Positions 20,345 through 30,312 of a DNA stretch of 64,000 nt are shown in pieces. Source of the stretch: an uncultured Flavobacteriales bacterium (lineage in GTDB: Bacteria > Bacteroidota > Bacteroidia > Flavobacteriales_D > CAJJDF01); NCBI GenBank assembly GCA_937129365.1, contig CAKZNB010000049.1:62001-126000 (forward strand), written 5' to 3'. Numbering within the stretch: position 1 is the stretch's first letter; each line of letters opens with the position of its first letter. A program made the position numbers and the translations under genes. The notes below the pieces were generated by a model that worked only from the letters and a program-made list of their open reading frames with translations, was not told the DNA's origin and did no database searches.

Positions 20345-23300
20345 ATGCAGAATAGAAATATTATATGGGTGTTTACCATATTATTAACCCTAGCTTGTCT
20401 TTATCAATTATCCTTTTCATGGGTAACAAGTGGTGTTGAGAACGATGCAGAGCAATTTGCCACTTCTGAGGCAGCTCAGTATGAAGGAAGTGATTCCGCT
20501 GTAAGAGCAGTTCTTGGAAATGTAGAATATCCTGTTTCAACTGTTGAAGAAAGAGATGAATACAGAAAAGCTGTGTTAGAAAACTATTTGGTAGGTAAAA
20601 CAAACGAACCTGTTTATCCACTTTTTGGTCATACTTATAAGTATTGTAAAGATAATGAATTGGCAAAAGGGCTTGACCTTGAAGGAGGTATGAGTGTTAC
20701 TCTTCAAGTTTCTATTCCTGATATGGTAACAAACCTTGCAGGAAGATACTCGAACAGACCAAGTTTCAGAAAGCCTTATGATGCGGCTTACACAGTGTTT
20801 GCTACCGCTGAAAACGAAAGAGAATTTATTGATATTTTCAAAGAAAAGTACAATGAAATGAACGGAGAAGAGTCTTTGGCTCAGGTTTTTAAATTTAAAG
20901 ATGAAGACGGAAATAAGTTATCTGATATTTCAAATGATGAAGTATTCGAAATTTTAAGTGAAAAAGCTTTAGGAGCTCTTGAAAAAACACAAACAGTAAT
21001 TACTTCAAGAATTTCTGGATTGGGATTAACTCAACCATCCATTCAAAAAAATGTAACTGAAAGAACATTGAGTATTGATGTTCCTGGTGTAAAGGATAAA
21101 GAAAGATTAAGAAAATTATTGGTAGGTACAGCAAACCTTGAGTTTTGGGAAACTTACAAAAATACAGAGATAGGAAATACGATTTACGAAAAACTAAATG
21201 ATGTAATTAGTAGAAATGAATTTCCTGGATATTTAGATTCAATTGAGAACTTATCAAACGATTCTTTATCTATTTTATCAATAGAATCAGATACTAATAC
21301 TGAAACTGGAGAAATTACTTTGGATACAACATTCGTACCTAAAGATTCTTCTGATAATCCATTAGCTAATCTTTCTGAAGATGAGCAGCAAGAGGTTTAC
21401 AGAAAGTCAAGTCCTCTTTCTGCAAGATTATTTCCTTATGCAAACCAAGAAAGTCAGTGGATTGAGAGTCCAGTTCTTGGATATGCCAAGGTCACAGATA
21501 CTGCAGATGTAAATAAGTATTTAGGTATGAAAGCCGTTCAAAATGCACTTTCATCTATCAGAAACTTAGCCTTTATGTGGGAGTCTAAGCCTTCAGGTTC
21601 TACTGAAGATGGAACTCCGTTATTGAATTTATATTTAGTAAAAAAGACAAAAAGTGGAATTCCTGATTTGGATGGTGAGCAAGTAGAAACTGCAAGGCAA
21701 GATTTTGATCCATTATCAAGAAAGCCAATGGTAACTCTTCAGTTTAAGAGTTTAGGAGCAATTGCTTGGGCAGAAATGACTGAGAAAAGTGCAGAAGACA
21801 AAACTGGAATTGCAATTACCTTAGATGATAAAGTATTCTCTGCACCAGTTGCAGAAGGAAAAATTGAAGGAGGAAGAACACAAATTACTGGAGGATCATT
21901 TATTGGTAAGGATGGAGTAAAAGAAGCTCAAGATTTAGCAAATATCTTAAAGGCTGGAGCACTTCCTGCTCCAGCAAAAATTGTAGATGAATCATTCGTA
22001 GGACCAACTCTTGGAGCTGAAAACGTACAAAGAGGGCTTTGGTCTTTTGTAGGAGCATTATTATTGGTGTTGATTTACATGATTTTTTATTATGCAAAAG
22101 CAGGTGCTGTTGCAGATATTGCCTTGATAGCAAACATCTTCTTTATTTTTGGAACTTTAGCTTCATTGGGAGCTGCACTTACACTTCCTGGTATTGCAGG
22201 TATTGTACTTACCATTGGTATGTCGGTAGATGCAAATGTACTGGTGTTTGAGAGAATACGTGAAGAACTAAGAAATGGTAGAGGAAAAAGACAAGCTATT
22301 GAAGAAGGATATTCAAAAGCACTTTCTGCTATTTTGGATGCAAACGTAACTACATTGCTTACTGCAATTGTACTTGGGTATTTTGGAACTGGAGCTATCA
22401 AAGGATTTGCTATTACGCTTATCATTGGTATTTTCACTTCATTATTCTCAGCGTTAATTATCTCAAGATTAATCTTTAGTTACATGTTGGATGCTAAGAA
22501 AAACATTTCTTTTTCTACAACAATTACTAAAAACTTATTCTTGAACTTGAAAATTCCTTTTATTAAGAAAAGAAAGATATTTTATATTATTTCTGGATTG
22601 ATTATCGCAGCAGGAGTATTCTCGTTGGTTACAAGATCTCTAGATTACGGAGTAGAGTTTACTGGAGGTAGAACTTACAAAGTGAAGTTTGAGAAAGAAG
22701 TAAACTTCCAAGAGGTAAGAGATAACTTAGCTGCTTCTTTCGGAGATATGCCTGAAGTAAAAATGATTGACAATAAGTTTCAAGCATTAATTACAACTCA
22801 ATACTTGTTGGGAGATAAGTCTACTGAAGGAAATGAAAAAGTAGAAGAAAAACTAAAAGAAGGATTAAACACGATAAGTGGATTTAGTATTGAAGAATCT
22901 CGTCAAGTAGATTCAAATATATCAGCAGGATTTAAAGAATCGTCTATCAAGGCAATTTTAATATCATTGTTAATTATTTTCTTATATATCGTATTGAGGT
23001 TTAGAAAATGGCAGTTTGGATTAGGAGCATTGTTAGCAATGGCTCATGATGTATTGATTGTATTATCATTATTCTCAATTGGATGGGGAGTTTTTCCATT
23101 CGCAATGGAAATAAACCAAGCGTTTATTGCAGCAATCTTAACGGTTGTAGGGTATTCAATTAACGATACGGTGGTTGTATTTGATAGAATAAGAGAGTTC
23201 TTAACTGAAAAGAGAAAAGACGAACCAAAAGAAGTGATAAACGAAGCATTGAATTCTACATTGAGTAGAACGGTAAATACATCGGTAACTACGTTCTTGG

Positions 23301-23464
23301 TATTGTTAATCATCTTTATTTTCGGTGGAGACTCTATTAAGGGAATGACATTTGCCTTGATGATTGGGGTAGTTGTAGGAACTTATTCTTCATTGTGTAT
23401 TGCAACTCCATCTGTAGTTGATTTAACTAAGAAATTTGATTTCAGAAAGAAAAAAGAATACTAA
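20345..23464 (+). CDS. secDF: Fused protein translocase subunit SecDF (start revised to ATG 20345)
   Basis: SecD GLDLEGGMSVTLQV, GMSVDANVLVFERIREEL; SecF DYGVEFTGGRTY, GYSINDTVVVFDRIRE. Confidence 0.97.
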   Translation: MQNRNIIWVFTILLTLACLYQLSFSWVTSGVENDAEQFATSEAAQYEGSDSAVRAVLGNVEYPVSTVEERDEYRKAVLENYLVGKTNEPVYPLFGHTYKYCKDNELAKGLDLEGGMSVTLQVSIPDMVTNLAGRYSNRPSFRKPYDAAYTVFATAENEREFIDIFKEKYNEMNGEESLAQVFKFKDEDGNKLSDISNDEVFEILSEKALGALEKTQTVITSRISGLGLTQPSIQKNVTERTLSIDVPGVKDKERLRKLLVGTANLEFWETYKNTEIGNTIYEKLNDVISRNEFPGYLDSIENLSNDSLSILSIESDTNTETGEITLDTTFVPKDSSDNPLANLSEDEQQEVYRKSSPLSARLFPYANQESQWIESPVLGYAKVTDTADVNKYLGMKAVQNALSSIRNLAFMWESKPSGSTEDGTPLLNLYLVKKTKSGIPDLDGEQVETARQDFDPLSRKPMVTLQFKSLGAIAWAEMTEKSAEDKTGIAITLDDKVFSAPVAEGKIEGGRTQITGGSFIGKDGVKEAQDLANILKAGALPAPAKIVDESFVGPTLGAENVQRGLWSFVGALLLVLIYMIFYYAKAGAVADIALIANIFFIFGTLASLGAALTLPGIAGIVLTIGMSVDANVLVFERIREELRNGRGKRQAIEEGYSKALSAILDANVTTLLTAIVLGYFGTGAIKGFAITLIIGIFTSLFSALIISRLIFSYMLDAKKNISFSTTITKNLFLNLKIPFIKKRKIFYIISGLIIAAGVFSLVTRSLDYGVEFTGGRTYKVKFEKEVNFQEVRDNLAASFGDMPEVKMIDNKFQALITTQYLLGDKSTEGNEKVEEKLKEGLNTISGFSIEESRQVDSNISAGFKESSIKAILISLLIIFLYIVLRFRKWQFGLGALLAMAHDVLIVLSLFSIGWGVFPFAMEINQAFIAAILTVVGYSINDTVVVFDRIREFLTEKRKDEPKEVINEALNSTLSRTVNTSVTTFLVLLIIFIFGGDSIKGMTFALMIGVVVGTYSSLCIATPSVVDLTKKFDFRKKKEY

Positions 23465-23487
23465 AAAAATAACTAAAAGTAACTTAC

Positions 23488-23518
23488 AGTCCTCTGAGAA
23501 ATCAGAGGACTTTTTTTT
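23488..23518 (+). terminator. Rho-independent terminator after secDF
   Basis: AGTCCTCTGA-GAAA-TCAGAGGACT followed by T8. Confidence 0.92.
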
Positions 23519-23607
23519 GCTCATATCTCAAGTGATTTTCAATCACAGTTATTAAACATTTAGTATCTTAGCAATAGAATTAAGAAAAAGAAAAACGCAA
23601 TAAATCC

Positions 23608-23934
23608 ATGCAAACCTCATCAACTATATTTCTGTTTTTGAACTTAAGTAGTGGAGAAATATTTATTATTTTCTTGTTCATTCTTATATTTTTTGGAGCT
23701 GAAAGTATTCCTAAAATTGCTAAATCATTTGGTAAAGTTATGTTTCAGATAAAAAATGCTACGGATGATATCAAAAGAGACATCAAAGAATCTACAGACA
23801 ATATCAAGAAAGATATTATGGATCAAGCTGAACTGTCGAATCCGGTGGAAGATATTAAAAAGGAACTTTCAAACCCTGTTGAGGATATTAAAAAAGAACT
23901 GGATGATTCTGTAAAAGACATTAAAGTAGATTAA
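23608..23934 (+). CDS. TatA/TatB-like Sec-independent translocase protein with 11-aa repeated tail
   Basis: N-terminal TM then FFGAESIPKIAKSFGKVMFQIKNA; tail NPVEDIKKELSNPVEDIKKELDDSVKDIK. Confidence 0.85.
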   Translation: MQTSSTIFLFLNLSSGEIFIIFLFILIFFGAESIPKIAKSFGKVMFQIKNATDDIKRDIKESTDNIKKDIMDQAELSNPVEDIKKELSNPVEDIKKELDDSVKDIKVD

Positions 23935-23936
23935 TT

Positions 23937-24869
23937 ATGGATGTACTTTGGTTAATTATAGGATTGGTAGTATTGATTTTTAGTGGAGATTATCTAGTTA
24001 AAGGTGCTGTAGGAATTGCCGAAAAATTCAAAATCTCTCCTTTAGTAATTGGTATGACAGTAGTTTCGTTTGGAACTTCTGCCCCTGAACTTTTTGTAAG
24101 TATCAAAGCTGCAATGGATGGTTCTCCAGATTTAGCAATAGGAAATGTAATTGGATCTAACATTGCTAATATTGCTTTAGTACTTTCTATTACGGTGTTG
24201 ATTTTTCCAATAATAGTAGATAGAAACTCCAAAATAATTGACTGGCCTATGATGATGTTTGCCAGTATTTTATTTTATGTATTTGCAATGGATGGTGTGA
24301 TTTCTCCATTTGAGGGTGGGATTTTGGTTACATTACTATTAATTTTTACCATATTATTAATTAGAAATTCGCGTAAGCTAAATCTTCAATTGGATGATGA
24401 TATTGATGGAGCTCCTACAAATATGCCGCTTACCTTATTGTTTTTAGTAGGTGGGTTAATTGGGCTGAAATTTGGTGCCGATTGGTTTGTGGAGGGAGCA
24501 AAAGGAGTTGCAAAAACACTTGGTATGTCTGATAAAGTAATTGGGGTAACAGTCGTAGCTTTTGGTACTTCTGTTCCAGAATTAGTTGCTTCTGGTGTTG
24601 CTGCCTATCGTCAGCAAACTGATATTTCGCTAGGAAATTTAGTAGGTTCTAACATATTTAATATTATGATAGTGATTGGTATTACTTCACTTATAATGCC
24701 TATACCTGTAGCAGATAGTGTAATGAATTTTGATATGTATTGGATGTTAGGAATTTCTTTGGCGTTATTTCCAATGATGTTTATTGGAAAAAAAATGGGC
24801 AGAATTCATGGGGTAATTTTATTAGCAGCCTACGTAACTTTTATTGTACTGAGTTTACAGAATTTGTAA
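23937..24869 (+). CDS. Calcium/sodium antiporter (YrbG/CaCA family)
   Basis: Two alpha repeats: VVSFGTSAPELFVS...GNVIGSNIANI and VVAFGTSVPELVAS...GNLVGSNIFNI. Confidence 0.95.
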   Translation: MDVLWLIIGLVVLIFSGDYLVKGAVGIAEKFKISPLVIGMTVVSFGTSAPELFVSIKAAMDGSPDLAIGNVIGSNIANIALVLSITVLIFPIIVDRNSKIIDWPMMMFASILFYVFAMDGVISPFEGGILVTLLLIFTILLIRNSRKLNLQLDDDIDGAPTNMPLTLLFLVGGLIGLKFGADWFVEGAKGVAKTLGMSDKVIGVTVVAFGTSVPELVASGVAAYRQQTDISLGNLVGSNIFNIMIVIGITSLIMPIPVADSVMNFDMYWMLGISLALFPMMFIGKKMGRIHGVILLAAYVTFIVLSLQNL

Positions 24870-25448
24870 ATTAGTTAGAGTTTCTTTTACTTGAGGAATC
24901 ACCATCACTTCTCCCGAATTATCAATTACAAAATCAGCTAATTTTATTTTCTCTTCGTCATTCCATTGGTTTTTCATCCTGTTTTCAACCTCTTCAGCTT
25001 TTACAGAATCTCTTTGCATTACTCTGCTTATTCTTTTTTCGATTGGTGCAGTAACTAAAATTGTTGCATCAAGCGATTTGTAAATACCTATTTCAAATAG
25101 GATGGCAGCCTCTTTAAAAACGAGTTTCGTTTTTTGTTTATTTACCCAATTATCAAAATTTTTCCCTACAGCTGGGTGCACTAAACTATTTAGTTTTGCT
25201 AATTTATTAGGATTACTAAATACAACTGAAGCCATTTTTTTTCTATCCAACCCTTCTGAAGAATAGATGTCTTCTCCAAATTCTTTTTTAATTTGATTTA
25301 TGAGTTCAGTATTTGAATTTATCAATTCTTTGGCTTCTATATCAGAGTTGTAAACGGGGTAGCCCATAGAAATTAGTACTTTAGCCACCACAGATTTCCC
25401 AGAACCTATTCCGCCAGTTATACCTATTATTTTGTTATTTGTACTCAT
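24855..25448 (-). CDS. coaE: Dephospho-CoA kinase
   Basis: IIGITGGIGSGKSVVAKVL...YNSDIEAKELI...VHPAVGKNF. Confidence 0.96.
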   Translation of the reverse strand: MSTNNKIIGITGGIGSGKSVVAKVLISMGYPVYNSDIEAKELINSNTELINQIKKEFGEDIYSSEGLDRKKMASVVFSNPNKLAKLNSLVHPAVGKNFDNWVNKQKTKLVFKEAAILFEIGIYKSLDATILVTAPIEKRISRVMQRDSVKAEEVENRMKNQWNDEEKIKLADFVIDNSGEVMVIPQVKETLTNLQIL

Positions 25449-25450
25449 AA

Positions 25451-25480
25451 AAAAAAGAGCCTTATTAGTAAGGCTCTTTC
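25451..25480 (-). terminator. Terminator hairpin after yajC, directly abutting the coaE ATG
   Basis: Stem AAAGAGCCTTA/TAAGGCTCTTT; minus-strand T run runs into ATG of coaE at 25448. Confidence 0.8.
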
Positions 25481-25528
25481 AAATTTACCCAAAACTTTTT
25501 TGCTTTGAGAAATATATAGGTATTAATT

Positions 25529-25855
25529 TTATCTTCTTCCGCTTTGTTGTTGGTGAGCAGCAAAATCAGTAATCAAAGCAGATTTTTCTACTTTAATAAT
25601 GCTTTTGTCTTCTACTTTAAGAATAACCGTAGTATCCTGAATAGAGTGAATTGTGCCGTGTAATCCACCAATAGTAACTACACTTGATCCAACACTGATA
25701 GACTCTCTAAACTTTTTAAGCTCTTTTTGTTTCTTTATTTGAGGACGAATCATGAAGAAGTAAAATACTCCAAACATTAATGCAAGCATTATTATCATTT
25801 GCATTCCTCCACCACCTTCTGCTCCTCCAGGAGCCATCATAAAAATTGTATTCAT
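25529..25855 (-). CDS. yajC: Preprotein translocase subunit YajC
   Basis: FYFFMIRPQIKKQKELKKFRESISVGSSVVTIGGLHGTI. Confidence 0.95.
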   Translation of the reverse strand: MNTIFMMAPGGAEGGGGMQMIIMLALMFGVFYFFMIRPQIKKQKELKKFRESISVGSSVVTIGGLHGTIHSIQDTTVILKVEDKSIIKVEKSALITDFAAHQQQSGRR

Positions 25856-25868
25856 TTTTTTCTTTTTT

Positions 25869-26309
25869 TTAATTGTTATTTTCAGTAGGACCTACAACAG
25901 TCCCTTTTATTCTAATTTTTGTATCAGCTGGTTTAGTGTTAGCAGATATGGTAACAATTTTATTAGCAGTTCCTGCTCTTCCTTCACTATTAAAAAACAC
26001 TTCGACATAAGCACTTTCTCCTGGTTTGATAGGATGTTTAGGCCAGTTTTTTGGTACTGTACATCCACAACTTCCATTTACAGCAGATATTACCAAAGGA
26101 CCTTTGCCTGTGTTGGTAAAGTTAAATCTCTTATTAATTTCTCTTCCCTCAACGATAGTTCCAAAATCATATTCACTCTCTTCAAATGTAATCACAGGAG
26201 GGTTTTCCATGTCAATTATATCAGAAAAATTTTCATCTGTAATTTCTTGGTTTCCACATGAAAAAGCGAATAAAGTAAGTGTGAATAAAAGAAGGTGAAT
26301 TGTTTTCAT
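25869..26309 (-). CDS. DUF1573 lipoprotein
   Basis: Lipobox FAFSCGN; FEESEYDFGTIVEGREINKRFNFTNTGKGPLVISAVNGSCGCTVPKNWPKHPIKPGE. Confidence 0.9.
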   Translation of the reverse strand: MKTIHLLLFTLTLFAFSCGNQEITDENFSDIIDMENPPVITFEESEYDFGTIVEGREINKRFNFTNTGKGPLVISAVNGSCGCTVPKNWPKHPIKPGESAYVEVFFNSEGRAGTANKIVTISANTKPADTKIRIKGTVVGPTENNN

Positions 26310-26310
26310 A

Positions 26311-27276
26311 TTATTTCTGAATTGATTTATTAATTAACCCTCTTCCAGCTTTATTTATTTTTCCGTCAGCTTTTAATTGACTAAATATTTTATCTAAAAT
26401 ACCATTGATAAAACCTTTACTTTTTGGAGTACTATAAAACTTTGAGATTTCTATATATTCGTTCATAGTAACTTTTACAGGGATAGAAGGAAAGTCTAAT
26501 GCCTCCACAATTGCCATACTCATTAGTATTACATCTGTTTTTGCTAATCTATCAACATCCCAGTTTTTGGTTTGCGATTTGATTAATTTCTCAATCTCAG
26601 ATTGCTTTGTAATTGTATGTCTAAATAATAGTTTAGCATATTCCTCGTCACTTTTATCTTTAAATAATGGAGAAAGAGCTTCAATTCCCGAGTCACTCTC
26701 ACTCATTGATTCAATAGTCTTTATAACAGCAAGAGCTACAATATCCAAATCATCATTCCAGAAGATACTGCTGTCTTCAAGTACATCATGTAATAGTTCA
26801 TTATTTACTACAAAATTTTTGAAGATAGCAATCAAGAAATTTTTATCTTCATTAAATGAATCTGCACCACTATTCATGTAGTTTTTGTAATCATCAGATT
26901 CTCTTACCTCTTTGAATATCTGGCTTATAACAGTAAAAGCACCATCAGATCTCCATTTGATTTTCATGTTGTCAATGTCTTTCTGTAGCTGACTATTTTG
27001 GTTCAGCATAGAAAAGGCTTTGTTGTGCACAAATTTCATGTTTGGGTTCAAGTCATCTTCAGAAGGGCGAAGTTTTTTCTTTGCATTTTCAATTTTTTCT
27101 TCAGATAATTTTTTAATCTCATCAAAAACTGAAAGTAGAGTTACGTATAGTTCATACACCTTTTTAAGGCTGAACATAAGTTCCCGTTCTCCTTTGTCTA
27201 ATTCTTTATTATTAGAAAAAATGTAGGCATACAATGCCAAAAATGTTTTAATTCGTATGTGTCTTCTTGATAGCAT
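26311..27276 (-). CDS. nusB: Transcription antitermination factor NusB
   Basis: SRRHIRIKTFLALYAY start and C-terminal NusB region (LAKTDVILMSMAIVEALDFPSIPVKVTMNEYIEISKFYSTPKSKGFINGILDKI). Confidence 0.93.
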   Translation of the reverse strand: MLSRRHIRIKTFLALYAYIFSNNKELDKGERELMFSLKKVYELYVTLLSVFDEIKKLSEEKIENAKKKLRPSEDDLNPNMKFVHNKAFSMLNQNSQLQKDIDNMKIKWRSDGAFTVISQIFKEVRESDDYKNYMNSGADSFNEDKNFLIAIFKNFVVNNELLHDVLEDSSIFWNDDLDIVALAVIKTIESMSESDSGIEALSPLFKDKSDEEYAKLLFRHTITKQSEIEKLIKSQTKNWDVDRLAKTDVILMSMAIVEALDFPSIPVKVTMNEYIEISKFYSTPKSKGFINGILDKIFSQLKADGKINKAGRGLINKSIQK

Positions 27277-28367
27277 TAAAACGATAATTTTACTTTTCCA
27301 ATTTTTTCTATTCTCTCCTCAGCTAATTTGTTAGCTGCCAAATATGTTGGGATATTTTCTTGCTCCGCTTTTTCGAAAATAGCTAGCGTAGTGTTATAAA
27401 TATCCTCTGTTTGAGTCATTACTCTTTCTTTGTCATAACCAGTTACTTCAAAGAAACAGTTGATCACACCACCTGCATTTATCAAATAATCTGGAGCGTA
27501 AATAATTCCCATTTCCATACACATTTTGCCATGCTTCACTTCATCCTGAAGTTGGTTGTTTGCAGCTCCAGCAATAATTTTACATTTTAGTTTACTCAAT
27601 GTTTCATCATTTACTGTAGCACCCAGTGCACAAGGAGAATAAATGTCTACATCTAAGTCATAGATGTCTTCTGGTGCAACAACCGTTACATTGTATTCAC
27701 TTGCAATTCTGTCTAAAGTTGGCTTGTGAATGTCTGTTACAAAAATTTTAGCTTCTTCTTTTTCAAGAAATTGAATTAAATATTCTCCAACATGTCCAGC
27801 ACCTTGTACTGATATTTTTTTACCTTTCAAACTATTGCTACCATAAGCTTTCATTGCAGCAGCTTTCATTCCCATATATACTCCGTAAGCAGTAACTGGC
27901 GAAGGATCTCCACTTTTCCCAGGTAATCCACTCACATGATTTGTTTCCATATTTACCCAAACCATCTCTTTTGGTGATACACCTACATCTTCTGCAGTAA
28001 TGTATTTACCCGCAAGGCTATTTACAAACTTCCCAAATCTTCTAAAGAGAGCTTCAGACTTATCTGTATGTGGGTTTGCTATAATTACAGCTTTTCCACC
28101 ACCTAAGTTCAATCCAGAGATTGCAGACTTGTAGGTCATTCCTCTCGAAAGTCTCAAAACATCATTTAATGCATCCGCTTCACTTTCATAAGGCCACATT
28201 CTTGTTCCTCCTAGAGAAGGACCTAATGTAGTATTGTGAATAGCAATAATTGCTTTTAATCCTGATTCTTTGTCGTTGCAGAACACTACTTGTTCATGTC
28301 CCATCATTTCCATTCTATTAAGAAGGAATCCATGTTGTTGAGCTTTTTCGGCTACAGTATTTTCCAT
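27276..28367 (-). CDS. Glu/Leu/Phe/Val dehydrogenase (leucine dehydrogenase-like)
   Basis: LGGTRMWPYESEADALNDVLRLSRGMTYKSAISGLNLGGGKAVI; VQGAGHVGEYL; CALGATVND. Confidence 0.9.
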   Translation of the reverse strand: MENTVAEKAQQHGFLLNRMEMMGHEQVVFCNDKESGLKAIIAIHNTTLGPSLGGTRMWPYESEADALNDVLRLSRGMTYKSAISGLNLGGGKAVIIANPHTDKSEALFRRFGKFVNSLAGKYITAEDVGVSPKEMVWVNMETNHVSGLPGKSGDPSPVTAYGVYMGMKAAAMKAYGSNSLKGKKISVQGAGHVGEYLIQFLEKEEAKIFVTDIHKPTLDRIASEYNVTVVAPEDIYDLDVDIYSPCALGATVNDETLSKLKCKIIAGAANNQLQDEVKHGKMCMEMGIIYAPDYLINAGGVINCFFEVTGYDKERVMTQTEDIYNTTLAIFEKAEQENIPTYLAANKLAEERIEKIGKVKLSF

Positions 28368-28523
28368 GCGAGTTAAAATTTATTAAGGAGTACAAAATTA
28401 CGATTATTATTTATTTTTTATTGGTTTTAATGCAGAATTAAAATAGAGTTTATCCTTCGGTGTTTGTTTACTATAAAAGGTCAAAATTTTTTTGAGAAGA
28501 ACAACTACTAAGGAGTAAAAAAC

Positions 28524-28531
28524 TATCTTTG
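28524..28531 (+). promoter_or_regulatory. Bacteroidota -7 element (TAtcTTTG) immediately upstream of the ABC transporter ATG
   Basis: TATCTTTGCACCG only 5 nt before ATG 28537. Confidence 0.5.
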
Positions 28532-28536
28532 CACCG

Positions 28537-30306
28537 ATGAAGGCATTAGCATATCTTAATAAATACTTAACCAAGTATAAGTGGAGACTTATATTGGGAA
28601 CAATTTTTATTACTGCTTCCAATTATTTTGGAGTGGAAATGCCCCGAATTGTAAAAGATTCGGTCAATTTATTTACAGAAAAAATAAAATCCTTAAAAGG
28701 AGTTGAATTATCTGAATTAGATAAAACAGAAATTATAGAGAGCGGAATTTATTTAGCACTTATATATATAGCTTTTTCATTATGCAGAGGTTTTTTTGTA
28801 TTTCTAAATAGGCAAACAATCATTATCATGTCTCGATTGATAGAGTATGATTTAAAAAATGAAATTTATACCCATTATCAAAAACTAACTCCAGCATTTT
28901 ATAAGCAAAACAATACGGGAGATTTAATGAACAGAATCTCTGAAGACGTAAGCAAAGTAAGAATGTATTTAGGACCAGCAATTATGTATTCAATCAATTT
29001 ATTTGTGTTGAGTATTATGGTTATTTATTACATGGTTTCGGTTAATTTGGAACTTACTTTATATGCTTTAGCTCCGCTACCTATTATGACTATTATGATT
29101 TACTACATCAGTAGAATAATGAATAAAAGAAGCGAGGAAGTTCAAGTTCAACAATCAATTATTTCTACGTATGTGCAAGAATCTTTTTCGGGAATTCGTG
29201 TAGTAAAAGCATATAATATGCAAAAATCATTGAATACAAGCTTTTTGAAAGAAGCAAATGAGTACAAATCTCGCTCCATGAAATTGGCTACGATTAATGC
29301 TTTTTTCTTCCCGGTAATTGTGTTGTTAATTGGGATTAGTACGGTTCTAACTATTTATATAGGAGGATTAAAAGCAAATGAGGGAATAATTACCAACGGT
29401 GATATTGCTGCCTTTGTAATTTATGTAAATATGCTTACTTGGCCTTTTGCTTCAATAGGTTGGGTTACTTCGATGGTGCAAAGAGCAGCAGCATCTCAAA
29501 AAAGAATTAATGAATTTTTGAAACAAGAACCAGCTATTTTTTCTAAAGATAATGCCGTCCCAATGAAAGGGGGTGATATAATTTTTGAGGATGTTTCCTT
29601 TGTATATCCTGATTCTGGAATTAAAGCTTTACAAAATATCTCATTTACTTTGCCCGAAGGAAAAACATTGGGAATTATTGGCGAAACTGGTTCAGGAAAA
29701 TCAACAGTAGCAAACATGATTGCAAGGCTGTATGATGTAAATACTGGAGAGATAAAAATTGGCGATTCGCCTATTGAAAATATTGAGTTAGAAGGATTGC
29801 GAAAATCAATAGGGTATGTACCACAAGATGCTTTTTTGTTTTCAGATTCCATAGCAAATAATATCAAATTTGGATTAAGTGAGCTTGGAGAAAATAGCGA
29901 GGAACTAATGGAGCAAGCTGCAAAAGATGCACATATTTATGATAATATTATTGACTTTGAAAAAGGATTTGAGACCATAGTAGGGGAGAGAGGAATTACA
30001 CTTTCTGGTGGTCAAAAGCAGCGAGTTTCCATAGCCCGAGCAATAATCAAGCATCCAGATGTTTTGATTTTCGATGATTGCCTATCAGCAGTTGATACTG
30101 AGACTGAAGACATTATTCTTAGAAACTTAAAGAGAATAATGAAAGGAAAAACGAGTGTAATAATTAGCCACAGAATTTCTTCCTTGGAGCATGCAGATTT
30201 AATTTTGGTAATGAATGATGGTAAAGTGATAGAACGAGGAAGCCATGATGAACTGATGGCTCAAAATGGATATTATGCCTCGCTTAATGAGAAGCAGAAG
30301 GGGTAA
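28537..30306 (+). CDS. MsbA-like ABC transporter (permease/ATPase fusion)
   Basis: N-terminal TM domain, GETGSGKSTVANMIARLYD, LSGGQKQRVSIARAI, VLIFDDCLSAVD. Confidence 0.93.
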   Translation: MKALAYLNKYLTKYKWRLILGTIFITASNYFGVEMPRIVKDSVNLFTEKIKSLKGVELSELDKTEIIESGIYLALIYIAFSLCRGFFVFLNRQTIIIMSRLIEYDLKNEIYTHYQKLTPAFYKQNNTGDLMNRISEDVSKVRMYLGPAIMYSINLFVLSIMVIYYMVSVNLELTLYALAPLPIMTIMIYYISRIMNKRSEEVQVQQSIISTYVQESFSGIRVVKAYNMQKSLNTSFLKEANEYKSRSMKLATINAFFFPVIVLLIGISTVLTIYIGGLKANEGIITNGDIAAFVIYVNMLTWPFASIGWVTSMVQRAAASQKRINEFLKQEPAIFSKDNAVPMKGGDIIFEDVSFVYPDSGIKALQNISFTLPEGKTLGIIGETGSGKSTVANMIARLYDVNTGEIKIGDSPIENIELEGLRKSIGYVPQDAFLFSDSIANNIKFGLSELGENSEELMEQAAKDAHIYDNIIDFEKGFETIVGERGITLSGGQKQRVSIARAIIKHPDVLIFDDCLSAVDTETEDIILRNLKRIMKGKTSVIISHRISSLEHADLILVMNDGKVIERGSHDELMAQNGYYASLNEKQKG

Positions 30307-30312
30307 AGTCGG

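Noticed and set aside
22039-22437. ORFs of 70 and 115 aa overlapping secDF
   Set aside because: Out-of-frame or antisense to conserved SecD; no independent signals
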